Source of the DNA: Anaeromyces robustus
Taxonomy: Eukaryota; Neocallimastigomycota; Neocallimastigomycetes; Neocallimastigales; Neocallimastigaceae
DNA length: 64,000 nucleotides
Reading direction: 5' to 3'
Assembly (NCBI GenBank): GCA_002104895.1
Contig: MCFG01000002.1
Span: 219,501-283,500 of the forward strand
The translations under genes and the position numbers were made by a program. Each line of letters opens with the position of its first letter. Positions within the stretch are counted from its first letter, which is position 1. Below the pieces are notes generated by a model. That model saw only the letters and a list, made by a program, of their open reading frames with translations, was not told the DNA's origin and made no database searches. Below are positions 31,418-42,574 of the stretch, piece by piece.

Positions 31418-32284
31418 TTACCGTATACTACGAAATGATCCTCTTCTATCATCTCTTCTGTCATCTCTCATAGTTCTTGAAAAACGATCATGTCTATCTC
31501 CAATTTTACCCTTTCTTTTACGATCATAACTAAGTCCAACATTACGTAAACTACTACCATATCTACTTATACTACTACCTAATCTACTTCCAAAACTATC
31601 TTGACGGTCATAAGAATATCTACGACGTACATCAGAATAAGATTGAATAGCAACATCAATAAAATCACCAATAATAAATCTATTATCATCTAAGGTAACA
31701 TCATCTGTTTTTGAAGGCTTAGATACATTAATTACACCAAGATCTTTTGAATTATATCTTGCTCTTATACTATCTAAATAAACAGCTTTAAATGAAAGAG
31801 TAGTACCATGTTTTGCATATTTTGGATCAACTTCTGCTAATAATGATGCTAATTCACGTAAAGAAGCATCTTTCCAGGTATATACTTGAACTTCATCCTC
31901 TACAGGTTGACGATTAATAGTAAAATCTTCTATTCTATGATGATTACCTCTTTTACAAAATACACGTAATAAAAATGGACAAACTTTTTCACGATCAACA
32001 GTTGATTTTGATTCTTCTTTTTTTTCTTTGGAACTTGTAGATTTGCTTTCACCTTCTTCTGAATTTTTTTCTGAATCTTTATCTTTATCAGTAGAATCCT
32101 TTTTTTTAGCTTGTTTAGAATCAGTTTTTGACGATTTTGATGATTCTTTTTTATTGTCTGTATCAGTTTTAGTTGAACGTTCCTTGGTATCATTATCTTT
32201 ATCTGAATTAGACATTTTTACATCTTTTGACTTTTTATCATCAATTTTAGTTTGATCAATTTCCATGTTACTATCATCTACCAT
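31418..32284 (-). CDS. SAP18 (Sin3-associated polypeptide p18) homologue
   Basis: One exon, 288 residues. The SAP18 fold covers about residues 95-220: DREKVCPFLLRVFCKRGNHH, then VQVYTWKDASLRELASLLAE, LSFKAVYLDS and FIIGDFIDVAI, each matching human SAP18 (PLLLRVF, IYTWMDATLKELTSLV, IGDYLDIAI). The first 95 residues are a Lys/Asp/Ser-rich disordered segment. The C-terminus (about 65 residues) is Arg/Ser/Asp-rich with repeated RYS, DRR and RDDRR. That is an RS/RD-like tail absent from human SAP18 (153 residues). Known roles are in the Sin3-HDAC corepressor and, with RNPS1 and Acinus, in the ASAP splicing complex. The RS/RD tail favours an RNA-processing role here, which is inference. Confidence 0.92.
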   Translation of the reverse strand: MVDDSNMEIDQTKIDDKKSKDVKMSNSDKDNDTKERSTKTDTDNKKESSKSSKTDSKQAKKKDSTDKDKDSEKNSEEGESKSTSSKEKKEESKSTVDREKVCPFLLRVFCKRGNHHRIEDFTINRQPVEDEVQVYTWKDASLRELASLLAEVDPKYAKHGTTLSFKAVYLDSIRARYNSKDLGVINVSKPSKTDDVTLDDNRFIIGDFIDVAIQSYSDVRRRYSYDRQDSFGSRLGSSISRYGSSLRNVGLSYDRKRKGKIGDRHDRFSRTMRDDRRDDRRGSFRSIR

Positions 32285-33571
32285 CTTAAATATATTTAAT
32301 TTATATAATTAAAAATTGAAAAAAGATAAATTATATATTAAAATATTTAAATTTTAATTAAAAATTAAAATATATTTAAGTAAAAAATAATAATAATAAT
32401 ACAACAATTTAGTTTTATATATATTTCATATGATAATATATTTTAATTTGAAGGAATTAAAAAAAAAATAAATATATAATATTATTAATTCTTGATGAAA
32501 TCCATAAAATGAAGAAATTATTATAAAAATTATATATATTAAAAAAAAAATTAAATTTCAAATTTTATTAATTTATTCTTAATGTTAAAAAGAATATTAA
32601 TTACAAAAATAGTAGAAATTAAAGTGTATCATAACATTTATTTATATAAAAAGATAATTATAATAAAATAAAAAAAAAATGTATTTTTCATTAACATACA
32701 TAAAAAAATGTCATTAAATTTGAAATTACATTAAAACATTATATTAAAAAAACAATAATGATTAAAAAATTTTTAAGAAAAAAAAAATAAAAAATAAATA
32801 TATATATAATAAAATCTATTTTCAATATAAATATTAATTACTTTTAAATATTAATTAGAAAAAAAAAGTCAAAAATAATAATTCTATTACAATAATAAAT
32901 TATTCATACATTTCTAAAACATATATTAAAAATATTAAAATATTAAAATAATAATAAAATAATAATAATAAAATTTTATAGATAAAAAATAAATAAAATA
33001 AATAAATAAAACTTATATATACCTTTATATTCTTATACTCTTTTCCTGTTTAATGTTATATGAATTTTTTTTAAAATTTTTCGAATGTTACTTTTTTATA
33101 TTTTTATTCTTTTTATTCCAATTCCATTAAAATAATATTCATAAAATATAATAAAAAAAATAATATACAAAAAAAGTAAAAAAAAAAAAAAAAAAAAATT
33201 AATTTTTTGATTAAATGTATAAAAAATTATTAATATAAAAATATTTTAATTTGAAAAAAATTATATTAAATTTTTAGAAAAAAAGTATTAATATATTTTT
33301 AATAACAATTATAAAATAATAATAAAAATGATAAAATACAAAATATAAAACACAAAAATAAAAATAAAAATAAAAATATAATAATGATTATTTTTATAAT
33401 TTTATTAATTTTTATTAATTCTTTCTTTATATTTATTACATATAATCCTTTATGAACTATTTATTTTTTATTTACTTTAAATTAAAATTTTAAAATATAC
33501 TATATGTATTTAACTTCTTATTAATAATAATTTATATTGTTTATTGATCTTTTTATTTTTTTCTATTTTAT
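32285..33571. other. AT-rich intergenic region
   Basis: Upstream of SAP18 (-) and downstream of the LIM gene (-). Only A/T-rich filler, poly-A near 33176-33199, and short repeats. No gene seen. Confidence 0.6.
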
Positions 33572-34183
33572 TTAATGTCTGAAATAGTTCATTCCTTTAG
33601 CTGATCCCTTACATTTAGCACAGTAAGGTTTCTTATCAACTGTTTCAACACCATTCTTACCCTTTAAGATCATATTACAAGTAGTACATCTGTAACAATT
33701 AACATGCCAGATTTTACCATCAGCTAAGTGCTTTTCATTTTCATAAACACTCTTACCACACTTTTCACACTTACAAGTACTTAATTGTTGTTGAGAAAGT
33801 TTTGGAATTTTAACAGTATAACTACCTCCACCTTCAACATCCTTTAAACTAGATTGAGAACCACCAGTATTGTTAAGACTACTAAGACTTTTGTTAACTG
33901 AAAGTGGATTAGCTGGTTTATCGTAAAGGCCAGCATTAACTTTTGATATACCATTGCTTTCAACCTTTGGTTTACAAGCATCATGACATTTGGCACAAAT
34001 TAAAAGTTTGTTAGAAGGATCAGAGGTACTATTTAAAAAGAACTTACCATTTTGTAATGGTTCTTTACAGTTAACACAATTAAAGCATTTTAAATGGTAA
34101 GTTTGATCCTCAATATACTTAAACCTTTCATCAGTCTTAGTACTTTCGTGACAGTATGGACAAATGAAATTTAAAGCTTCCAT
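33572..34183 (-). CDS. Two-LIM-domain protein
   Basis: One exon, 203 residues, almost entirely two LIM zinc modules joined by a linker of about 65 residues. LIM1 (residues 8-65) has C-x2-C (CPYC), then 18 residues to H, H-x2-C-x2-C-x2-C (HLKCFNCVNC) and a last C-x2-C (CAKC). LIM2 (about 137-190) has CEKC, 17 residues, HVNCYRCTTC, 18 residues and CAKC. All eight zinc ligands of each module are present. The linker is Ser/Asn/Gly-rich (SLSSLNNTGGSQSSLKDVEG). LIM domains are protein-binding platforms, often at the actin cytoskeleton; two-LIM proteins of the CRP kind are the nearest architecture. No catalytic domain is present. Codons are somewhat richer in G/C than the neighbours (AAG, TGT, ACC), suggesting good expression. 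Confidence 0.93.
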   Translation of the reverse strand: MEALNFICPYCHESTKTDERFKYIEDQTYHLKCFNCVNCKEPLQNGKFFLNSTSDPSNKLLICAKCHDACKPKVESNGISKVNAGLYDKPANPLSVNKSLSSLNNTGGSQSSLKDVEGGGSYTVKIPKLSQQQLSTCKCEKCGKSVYENEKHLADGKIWHVNCYRCTTCNMILKGKNGVETVDKKPYCAKCKGSAKGMNYFRH

Positions 34184-34894
34184 TTTTTAATTTCTTTGCT
34201 TTTTTATTGTATGTTAAATAGGGTATATTTTATGGTATATTTTATTATCTTTTTTTTTAGTTTTTCTTTCTTAGATTAAAAAAAAAAAACTGAAGAAAAA
34301 AAATTTAAAAAAAAAGAAAAAAAAAAAAAAAAAAAAAACTTCTGTTATAATAAAAAAAAATTATAAAGACTATACTTATTGGATAAACTTAATATCATAT
34401 TAAATTATATAATATTAAAAACACTTTTCTATCTTTATCTTAATGAAATTTTACTTAATTATTTTTATTTCTTTTTTACTTTTAATATTTATTACAATTT
34501 AAAAAATTAAATTTAATTTGGGAGATTATTTTATTATAATTCATAAAAATTTAAGAAAGAAAAAGTAAAAATTATACTAAATTTATATTAAATCTAATTA
34601 TTATAAGTCATATTAAAACTAATAATTAAATTATATAATTTATTAAAAAAGTATATAATTAAAAGATAATTTAATAATTATATAATAATTATTTGATAAT
34701 ACATCTCATGAAATATTATGATATAAATAAATATATTATATTAGGTAATAATAATAATAATTAAGTATTTGAAAATTAAAATTAATTCAATATATAAAAT
34801 AAGTTTACTTTGATAATTTCATAAATCATATAATAATATTTATAAAAACTATAATCAATATGAAATACAAATTATACAAATTTAAAATATTTTT

Positions 34895-34925
<31 letters not shown>

Positions 34926-35261
34926 TTATAATATTTACAAAATTGTTATTAAATTATATTATGTTGATTTATACATTAATTAAATAATAAATATATTAAA
35001 ATAATTATTTCTTTTATCCTAAATATGATTATAATAAAGAACGTTAATAAAATAAAATAAATAATTAAATGTTCAAATAAATAAGATATATACGTATATA
35101 AATAAATAAATAAATAAAATTAAATAAAATAAAATAATAAAATAAAATAAATCAAAAAGCTTAATAAAAATAATACTTTTTTTTTTTTTTTTTTGTTATA
35201 TTTTAAATGATGAAAAAATTTATAAATGAAAACGAATAAATAAATTAATAATTAAATAAAA
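34184..35261. other. AT-rich intergenic region
   Basis: Promoter side of the LIM gene, with poly-A/poly-T tracts near 34310-34340 and 34900-34924. No gene visible. Confidence 0.6.
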
Positions 35262-36717
35262 TCATTTCTTTTTTCCAAATAATTTTTCTTGAAGTTTTAA
35301 AAACTCTTCTTCAGATGGTTCTTCCGGTAAACTTTTTTTAGATCCTTTCTTATTAGATTTTTGTCTTTTCTTATTTTCAGTTTTACTATATTTTTCAAAT
35401 ATATTATTTAATGTATCATCCAATCGTCTTTTTCTATTATTTTGAATAATTAATGCTAGATCATCTATATTATCTTTCTGATTTTCTTTATCTTTTTTCT
35501 TTTCTTTAGCTTGTGCTTTTTCAAATTTCTTTCTTTCTTTTTCTTCAAAATCTTTTCTTACTTTCATGGCTTCTTTATAATCACTATTAAATTTCTTATA
35601 TTTCTTAACCTTCTTTTCTTTTATTGCTTTATTAATGATTTCTACAAAACGAGGATAATCCTCTGAAGTACATAAAGGTATATTATCCATAATAAATTCT
35701 AAATCACCTTTACTTTGAACATATAAATCGCATACTTCTTTTTCTTCTTCCTCAGAAACTTAATTATAAAAAAAAATAATGAAGTTTTATTAATTATATT
35801 TATTTTTATTAAAAAAAATGAATACAAAACAATAATAATAATTAAATTTATTAATATTTAAAAATTATTTAATTTTGAATTTTTTTTTAATTTTAAATAA
35901 TTTTCTCTAATATATATATAGTTAATAAATACACAATTTAAAAAATAAAAATGATAAAATTATAAAACTACTTTTAATGAACTAAATAATACTAACTAAT
36001 AATTATAAAACTATTATTAAATTTATATTTTTAATTTAATTAATATATAATTAATTAGATTATTTATTATAATAAATGATACATACATCGATATTTTTTT
36101 TCAAAATTTGAAATTTTTTCCTCATCTACAGAATTACCATATAATAATTCAAAATATTTTTCCCAAGAAAAGTCATCATCTGTATAATTATATTCCTTGG
36201 AATCTTTTACACTTCCAGTTTCTATTATTAAATAAATATATTGATAAAAAATATACAAATTTATACATATATATATTAAAAAAAAAAAAAAAAAAAGGTT
36301 AAATGTATTTAATATTGATATAAATGTAATTAAGTATAAAATTAATAAAAAAGAAATTTAAAATTAATTTCATTGAAAATTAAAATGGATTTTATATTTA
36401 ATTATATTTAAATATTAATTCTATATTATTTTCATTTTAAATATACTATAATAATATATAATTCTATTACTATCATATTTAGCTCTTGATTTTTCATTGG
36501 ATAATATATCATAAGAGATTGAAATTTTTTGCCATAAAATATTTGCCTTTTTTAATTCTTCCTCTGAAATATCTTTCTTCAATTTATCTGGATGACATTT
36601 TAAAGCTAATTTTCTATAATTCTTTTTTATATCCTTAGAATCTGCAGTTTTATCTAATTTTAAAATTTCATACAAATCTTCGCCACTTTCTTCTAATTCA
36701 TCCAAAATATTCGACAT
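35262..36717 (-). CDS. DNAJC9-like J-domain histone chaperone
   Basis: Three minus-strand exons: 36717-36471, 36221-36087 and 35758-35262, giving 292 residues (human DNAJC9 has 260). The J domain is at residues 13-85: EDLYEILKLDKTADSKDIKK, YRKLALKCHPDK with the invariant HPD, ISYDILSNEKSRAKYD. Next come the DNAJC9-specific segments: FSWEKYFELLYGNSVDEEKI (compare DWEAYWRLLF in human), FEKKYRFSEEEEKEVCDLYV, and QSKGDLEFIMDNIPLCTSED (compare FKGDMDQIMESVLC). A Lys-rich helix and an acidic/basic tail end in LFGKKK. DNAJC9 recruits HSP70 to histone H3-H4, so a nuclear chromatin-assembly role is expected from the family. It is intact. Introns have GTAATA and GTATGT donors. Confidence 0.92.
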
Positions 36718-37172
36718 TTTTTTTAATAAAGTAATTAAATTTTATTACTAAAATACTTTTATAGATAATAATTTTAAAATTATAAAAAAACTATTAAAAT
36801 AATAAAAAGCAGGGTTTTTTTTTTTTTTTTTTTTTTATTTCAAAATATTTTTTAATATATTTTTTATTTTAGTTATAATTATATTATATATTAATATATA
36901 CAAATATATATTAATTAAAATATTTTTAATTTATTTTTTCAAAACTTTGTAATCCACATTTTCTTTTCATAGTAATAATAAAATTTAAATAAACTATATT
37001 TTTACATTTTTTCTTTCTATCACATATATATTATAAATTCTATAATTTAAATAAAAATGTAAAAAAAAACAATAATAAACAATAATACAGTCTATATAAA
37101 GATATAATAAATAGAAAAAAAAGTAAATTAAAAAATTCAAAATTAAGAAAAAAAATAATAATAAAATTAAAA
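36718..37172. other. Short AT-rich intergenic region
   Basis: Promoter of the DNAJC9-like gene and 3' flank of the membrane-protein gene. Poly-T at about 36815-36837. Nothing else seen. Confidence 0.6.
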
Positions 37173-38389
37173 TTATTCTTCGTAATCAGGTGGAGGATCA
37201 TTAATTAAATCAGAATCACTTAAGGATGATACTGATGGAGCATGAACATTTATATCATCATTATCATTTTGTGGACAAGTTTGTTCTACTACAGCAGGAC
37301 GAACAGGTATATAATTACAATTGATAGTATTATTATTTTCATCATATTCATAATAAATTGGTTGTGTATCACTTTCTATTGGATATTCCATAGGTTCACC
37401 TTCCATAGGTTCATCATTATTAACAGATGAATGTTCAACTAAATCATTCATTTCATCAGGATTAATTTCTTCGGTTCTTCGATATTCAGGTAAAGGATCG
37501 TATTCTTGGGGATTATTAGTACAATATTCATTTAAATTATAACCAGAAAAGAAGGAAACAAAATCACGATTTCTACTATTTTTTATTAAATAAATTGCAA
37601 TAATTAAAAATACAATAATAGATAAAAGAGATTCTTGAGAATCAATTCGAGTGAATGTATATGAAATACGTTCTTTTTCACAAACATAGGTATCAACATT
37701 ACATATTAAACCTTCATCACATACACGCCATGATTCCATACAAAAATCATTCTCTTCAAATGTCATTACACAACGACCAAATACCATATCATCTTCTTTT
37801 AAACACCATGAACCACAAGATGTAGAACAATCATAATCATATAGACATGCTTTTTGAACAAAACAGTAATTTTCACAATGATGACTTGTTCCATTACAAT
37901 GAGCTACTTCAGGTGTAAAACCTCTAAAATTCGTACAATCTTGGTCAAAAAAGCATCTATAAGAAGATGGATCTTCTATCTTAAAAACCCCATTATTGTT
38001 ATTGTCATTATTAGTTTCTGTTTTATTAGCATTAATATTTTTATTTTTGTTATTATAATTAGAAGAAATTTTTGAAAAATCTATTCCTTTTTTCATATCT
38101 TCTTCTTTTGCTTTAGCTAACTTATCTAATTTACTATTATGTGTTTTTAATGCATTATTATTAATAGCTTCTTTAATTTTTTTAATCATGTCACTTTCTT
38201 GTTCAATAGCTTCTTCACCTGTTTTTCCTTCAGATTCTACAATACTTTTTACTAATTCTTTTATATCATCATCATCATCTTTATTAATGTATTCATAAGA
38301 TTCATCTTCATCATTTTTAAAATAATTTTCTTCCGGATCTTTAATAAGAAATACTTTTTTATTTGAATCTAAATTCATATCATTACCAA

Positions 38390-38421
<32 letters not shown>

Positions 38422-39209
38422 GTATTAGTATTAGTATTAGTATTATTAATATTATTATTATTATTATTATTAGTATTATCAGTATTAGTATTAGTATTAG
38501 TATTAGTATTAATATTAGTATTAATATTAGTATTAATATTAGTATTAGTATTAGTATTATTATTATTATTATTATTATTATTGATATTATTTTGTTGTGA
38601 ATTATTATTTTCTTGGCTTATTGATTCTTCAGTCTTATTTACACTTTTATTATCTTTACTATCAATTATCTTTGAATTTATTTGTTCATGATTTTCTTTA
38701 TTTTTTTCTTTTATATCATCAATATTATTAATATTTTCATTATTTTCAATATATTTCTTTGATTCTTCGTCTGTTACATTATTTATTTTTTCCTTCTCCT
38801 TATTATTATCAATTTCACTTGTTATGAGTTTTTTATCTTTATCATCAATTAATTCATTATCATTATTAAATTTATTTTCTTTATCTTTATCATCAATCAA
38901 TTCATTATCATTATTAAATTTATTTTCTTTATCTTTATCATCAATCAATTCATTGTCATTATTAAATTCATTTTTTATATCATCATTCAAAATATTTATT
39001 CCTAAATTATTTAAAAATGTTTTAAATATATCAAATTCAAGATCAACAATATCAGTAGTCGAAGATTTATCATCATCATCGATGTAATGAGCTTCTACAA
39101 AAATGTAATTACTAAATATAAATAATATTATTAATATGAATTGTATTTTTATTGAATATTTTTTAAAGATTTTATTTTGATACAGTAAAAGATAATTTAG
39201 CTTTTTCAT
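37173..39209 (-). CDS. Single-pass membrane protein: Cys-rich ectodomain, PPxY tail
   Basis: One exon, 678 residues, not matched to a known family. An N-terminal hydrophobic segment (about residues 22-41, QFILIILFIFSNYIFVEA) looks like a signal peptide. Residues 45-410 are low complexity: three 16-residue tandem repeats (NKFNNDNELIDDKDKE), then Asn and Asn-Thr runs and an acidic stretch. Residues about 415-515 form a Cys-rich module with some 16 cysteines (CFFDQDC, CENYCFVQKACLYDYDC, CGSWC, CDEGLICNVDTYVC). A transmembrane helix follows (about 525-543, LLSIIVFLIIAIYLI). The cytoplasmic tail of about 130 residues holds DPLPEYRR and, at the very end, DPPPDYEE: one LPxY and one PPxY motif. PPxY/LPxY motifs bind WW domains of Rsp5/NEDD4 ubiquitin ligases, so a receptor-like sorting adaptor is possible. 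That is inference. Confidence 0.85.
38832..38975 (-). repeat. 48-bp in-frame minisatellite, three copies
   Basis: Three head-to-tail 48-bp units encode the 16-residue repeats in the membrane protein. The two outer units differ from the middle one by only a few bases, so the expansion looks recent. Confidence 0.95.
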
Positions 39210-40728
39210 TTTGACTAAAAAAAATGAATTCTATATATTTTTTTTTTCTTTTTTTTTTTTTGTAAAAATGCTTAATATAATAATTATTATGGATATAACA
39301 AATTAATATTATTTATTTAATTATATAATTTAAAAACCAATTTTTTTAATAATATGTGTTATAAATATTTTTAAAAATTTATATGTTATCATAAATACAT
39401 ATTTAGTTTATACACAAGATGAGTAAAATGAATAAAAATAATATGAAATAAAATGTATATATATATTATATGTAATATTAAAAAAGTTGTATATATTTCT
39501 CAGTATCAAAGATTTTATTAAATAAAGAATTTACTACCATTACTATTTTTATTTTAATTTATTATTTTATAAAAATAATAAAACTTTAATTAAAATATTA
39601 TGATGAATTATTCATTTTAAATAATTAAATAATAAAAATAATTGGATAAAAAGTTTTCGTTATACTATGTAAGGCAATTAAAAAAAAAAAAAAAATAAAA
39701 AATATTCCAAAAGTATAAAAGTTAAAAATACTAAATATTTAATATATATTATTAATAGTAATAATCCTAACCTTTGCAATAATAAATTTTGTAATTTAGG
39801 TTAGATTGTTAGATTATCACATTTCATATAGTAATACAAAGTTCAATAGAAATATAAAAGAAATACTTTACTACAAAATTATTTTAAGTTTTCATTAATA
39901 AAACATATATTTTACTTGTAGATATTTTTCCCCACTATTTATTAATTAGATAGAAAACATATATAATCAATTAATTTTATATAATATTAATGGTAGATTT
40001 AATTTTAATTATCACCATATATATATAATAAATTGAAAAAAAAATGTTAAAAAATTATTAAAAAAATGTTATAAATTTCATTCTAATTATAATAAATAAA
40101 AATTATAATGTATAGATTTATGTATTAGGCATATGAATAAAGTTTTACATGTGATTTATTGTTTTTAATTTTGTAGAAAATTAAAGTTATATAAATTTCC
40201 AATTTTAGAATAATGTTGAATTAGTAAAGAGTAAACCGTAATTATATAATATAATATTTTATGTTTAATTGGTTAAGATTATATTACATTTTAAAATAAA
40301 TAAAATAAAATAAAAAAAAAAAAATAAAATAAAATAATAAATCCTTAATAAAATAAAATAAAAGAGTAATAATATAAATATTAATGATAATTATTTACAT
40401 TAAACAAATAGTATTATTAATACTATATTATAAAAATATGAAAGTTTTTATATTTTTTATTGAAAGTAAATAACTAAGTAACTAACTAACTAACTAAATA
40501 AATGAATAAATGAATAAATGAATAAATGAATAAATATAAATAAATAAATGAATGAATAAATAAAATAAATGAATGAATGAATGAATAAATAAATAAATAA
40601 ATAAATAAATGAATGAATGAATAAATGAATAAATATAAATAAATAAATGAATGAATAAATAAAATAAATGAATGAATGAATAAATAAATAAATAAATAAA
40701 TAAATGAATGAATGAATGAATGAATGAA

Positions 40729-40786
<58 letters not shown>

Positions 40787-42333
40787 TTTTTTTGTGTAAT
40801 ATTGAATGATAATTTAGAAAAAATTGGCATTTCTTTGATACATTTACTAACAGAGTTTTTTGTATTTATAATTTTATTAAATAAAATTTTATTATCTCAG
40901 ATTATTATAATATTTATATATAATAATATTACTACTTTTTTTTTTTATGTTATAAAACAGAATAAGTCACTGTTTTTTTTTATTTAATTAATTATATACA
41001 GATTTTCAAAAAAAAAAATTTTAATCAAAATAACTATATTCTAATATATGTTGTAATATATTTAATATATTGTAATTATTAATCTATTTTGTAGTTTTTA
41101 TAAGTTTTAATTTTTAAAGCTCTATTTTGGTGTTAATTAAAATATATATATCTATTGTGTACTAAATTAAATATAATAATCTAATTAATATAAATTTCCT
41201 TTTTGAAATTTATAATAATTATAATAAATAAAATTAAAAATTAAATTTTTAATATATTTTTAATATGTTTACGTTTATTAAAATATACAATAATATATAT
41301 AATAATTAATTAAATTAATAAAGATAATTGATGGTAAATTATGTTCTATGTTTTTATATATATAAATAATTAATATAATTAAAATTATATATATAAATAT
41401 AAATATTAATTATAAATAATATATTATAATATATTTTTACATATATTACTGTATAGTAAAATAAAAGGATTATTATAAAAGAATTCTCGGTTGTAAATAA
41501 TAGCTAATATATAAAAATTTCAATATGAATAGGGTAATAATTTATTATTAATAGATAATAATTATATGTTTATGCTATTATAATAAATAAATAAATGAAT
41601 AAATAATAAATAAATAAATAATAAATAAATAAATTAATAATTAATAGATAAATTAATAAATAAATAATAGATAAATAAATAAATAATAATTAAGTTAATA
41701 AATAAAAAATAAATACATAAAAATACTAAAAAAAAAAAAAACTTTATTGTTTATATTATTTATTTCGTTTTTAATATATATGTGTATTTTATTTTATTCT
41801 TTTTTTTTCTTCTAAAAATAAGTTATTTTCAAATCTTTAATCTTTATTTATATACATGTATATATTTTATATATGTTTATACATAATTTTTTTTTAATTT
41901 AAAATAATTTATATATATATATTTTATAAATTGTAAATCAGTAGTTAAATTCTTCTTGATAATATATATATTAAGAGAGGAATTTATACCATGGTATGAA
42001 TAATTGAATATAGATTGTTTATTTTTAGTGATATTTTTTTTAATAATTTAATAAAAGTAAAATAATAATAAAGACAAAACTAACATATTAATGTATATAT
42101 ATATATATATATATTTTATTTTATGTTTTTTATATAAATTGTAGAAATTGTTTTTAAATCAAACGTATATATCTTCTTATCGGTTGAATGTTAAATAGAA
42201 AAATTATGAAGATATAAATTTTTATTTCTTTTAACAATTATCAATATAATATAATATTATTTATTTGAGGTTAATAAGAAGAAAAATATATAATAATAAC
42301 TGCATTTGAAAATAATAAAATTATAGATTTATA

Positions 42334-42372
<39 letters not shown>

Positions 42373-42574
42373 ATATAGTATTTATATTATTTTATAAAAA
42401 ATATATATAAGAAGTTTGTAAAAATAATTTTTATATTGTTAAAATTCTTTTCATAATAATATATAAACATTTAAATTATCAATTATTAATAACACGATAT
42501 ATATTACAATAGTGGTATATTCTTATAAATTAAGCTCACTATAATTATAATTACAATAGAAAATATTAATTAAT
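39210..42574. other. 3.4-kb divergent intergenic region
   Basis: It lies between the membrane protein (-) and the tetraspanin-like gene (+). Apart from the AAAT/AATG microsatellite it holds AT-rich filler, ATAA runs at 41580-41720, and an AAT run near 42338-42370. The stretch 39770-40270 is slightly more complex but shows no coding frame. Open frames at 40486-40987 are artefacts of the repeat. Confidence 0.6.
40484..40782. repeat. Compound (AAAT/AATG)n higher-order repeat
   Basis: It begins with AACT units, then mixes AAAT and GAAT tetranucleotides. A block of roughly 105 bp containing GAATAAATATAAATAAATAA and later TAAAATAAATGAATG occurs twice in tandem, so a higher-order unit has been duplicated. 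The run ends in pure AAAT. Confidence 0.9.
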
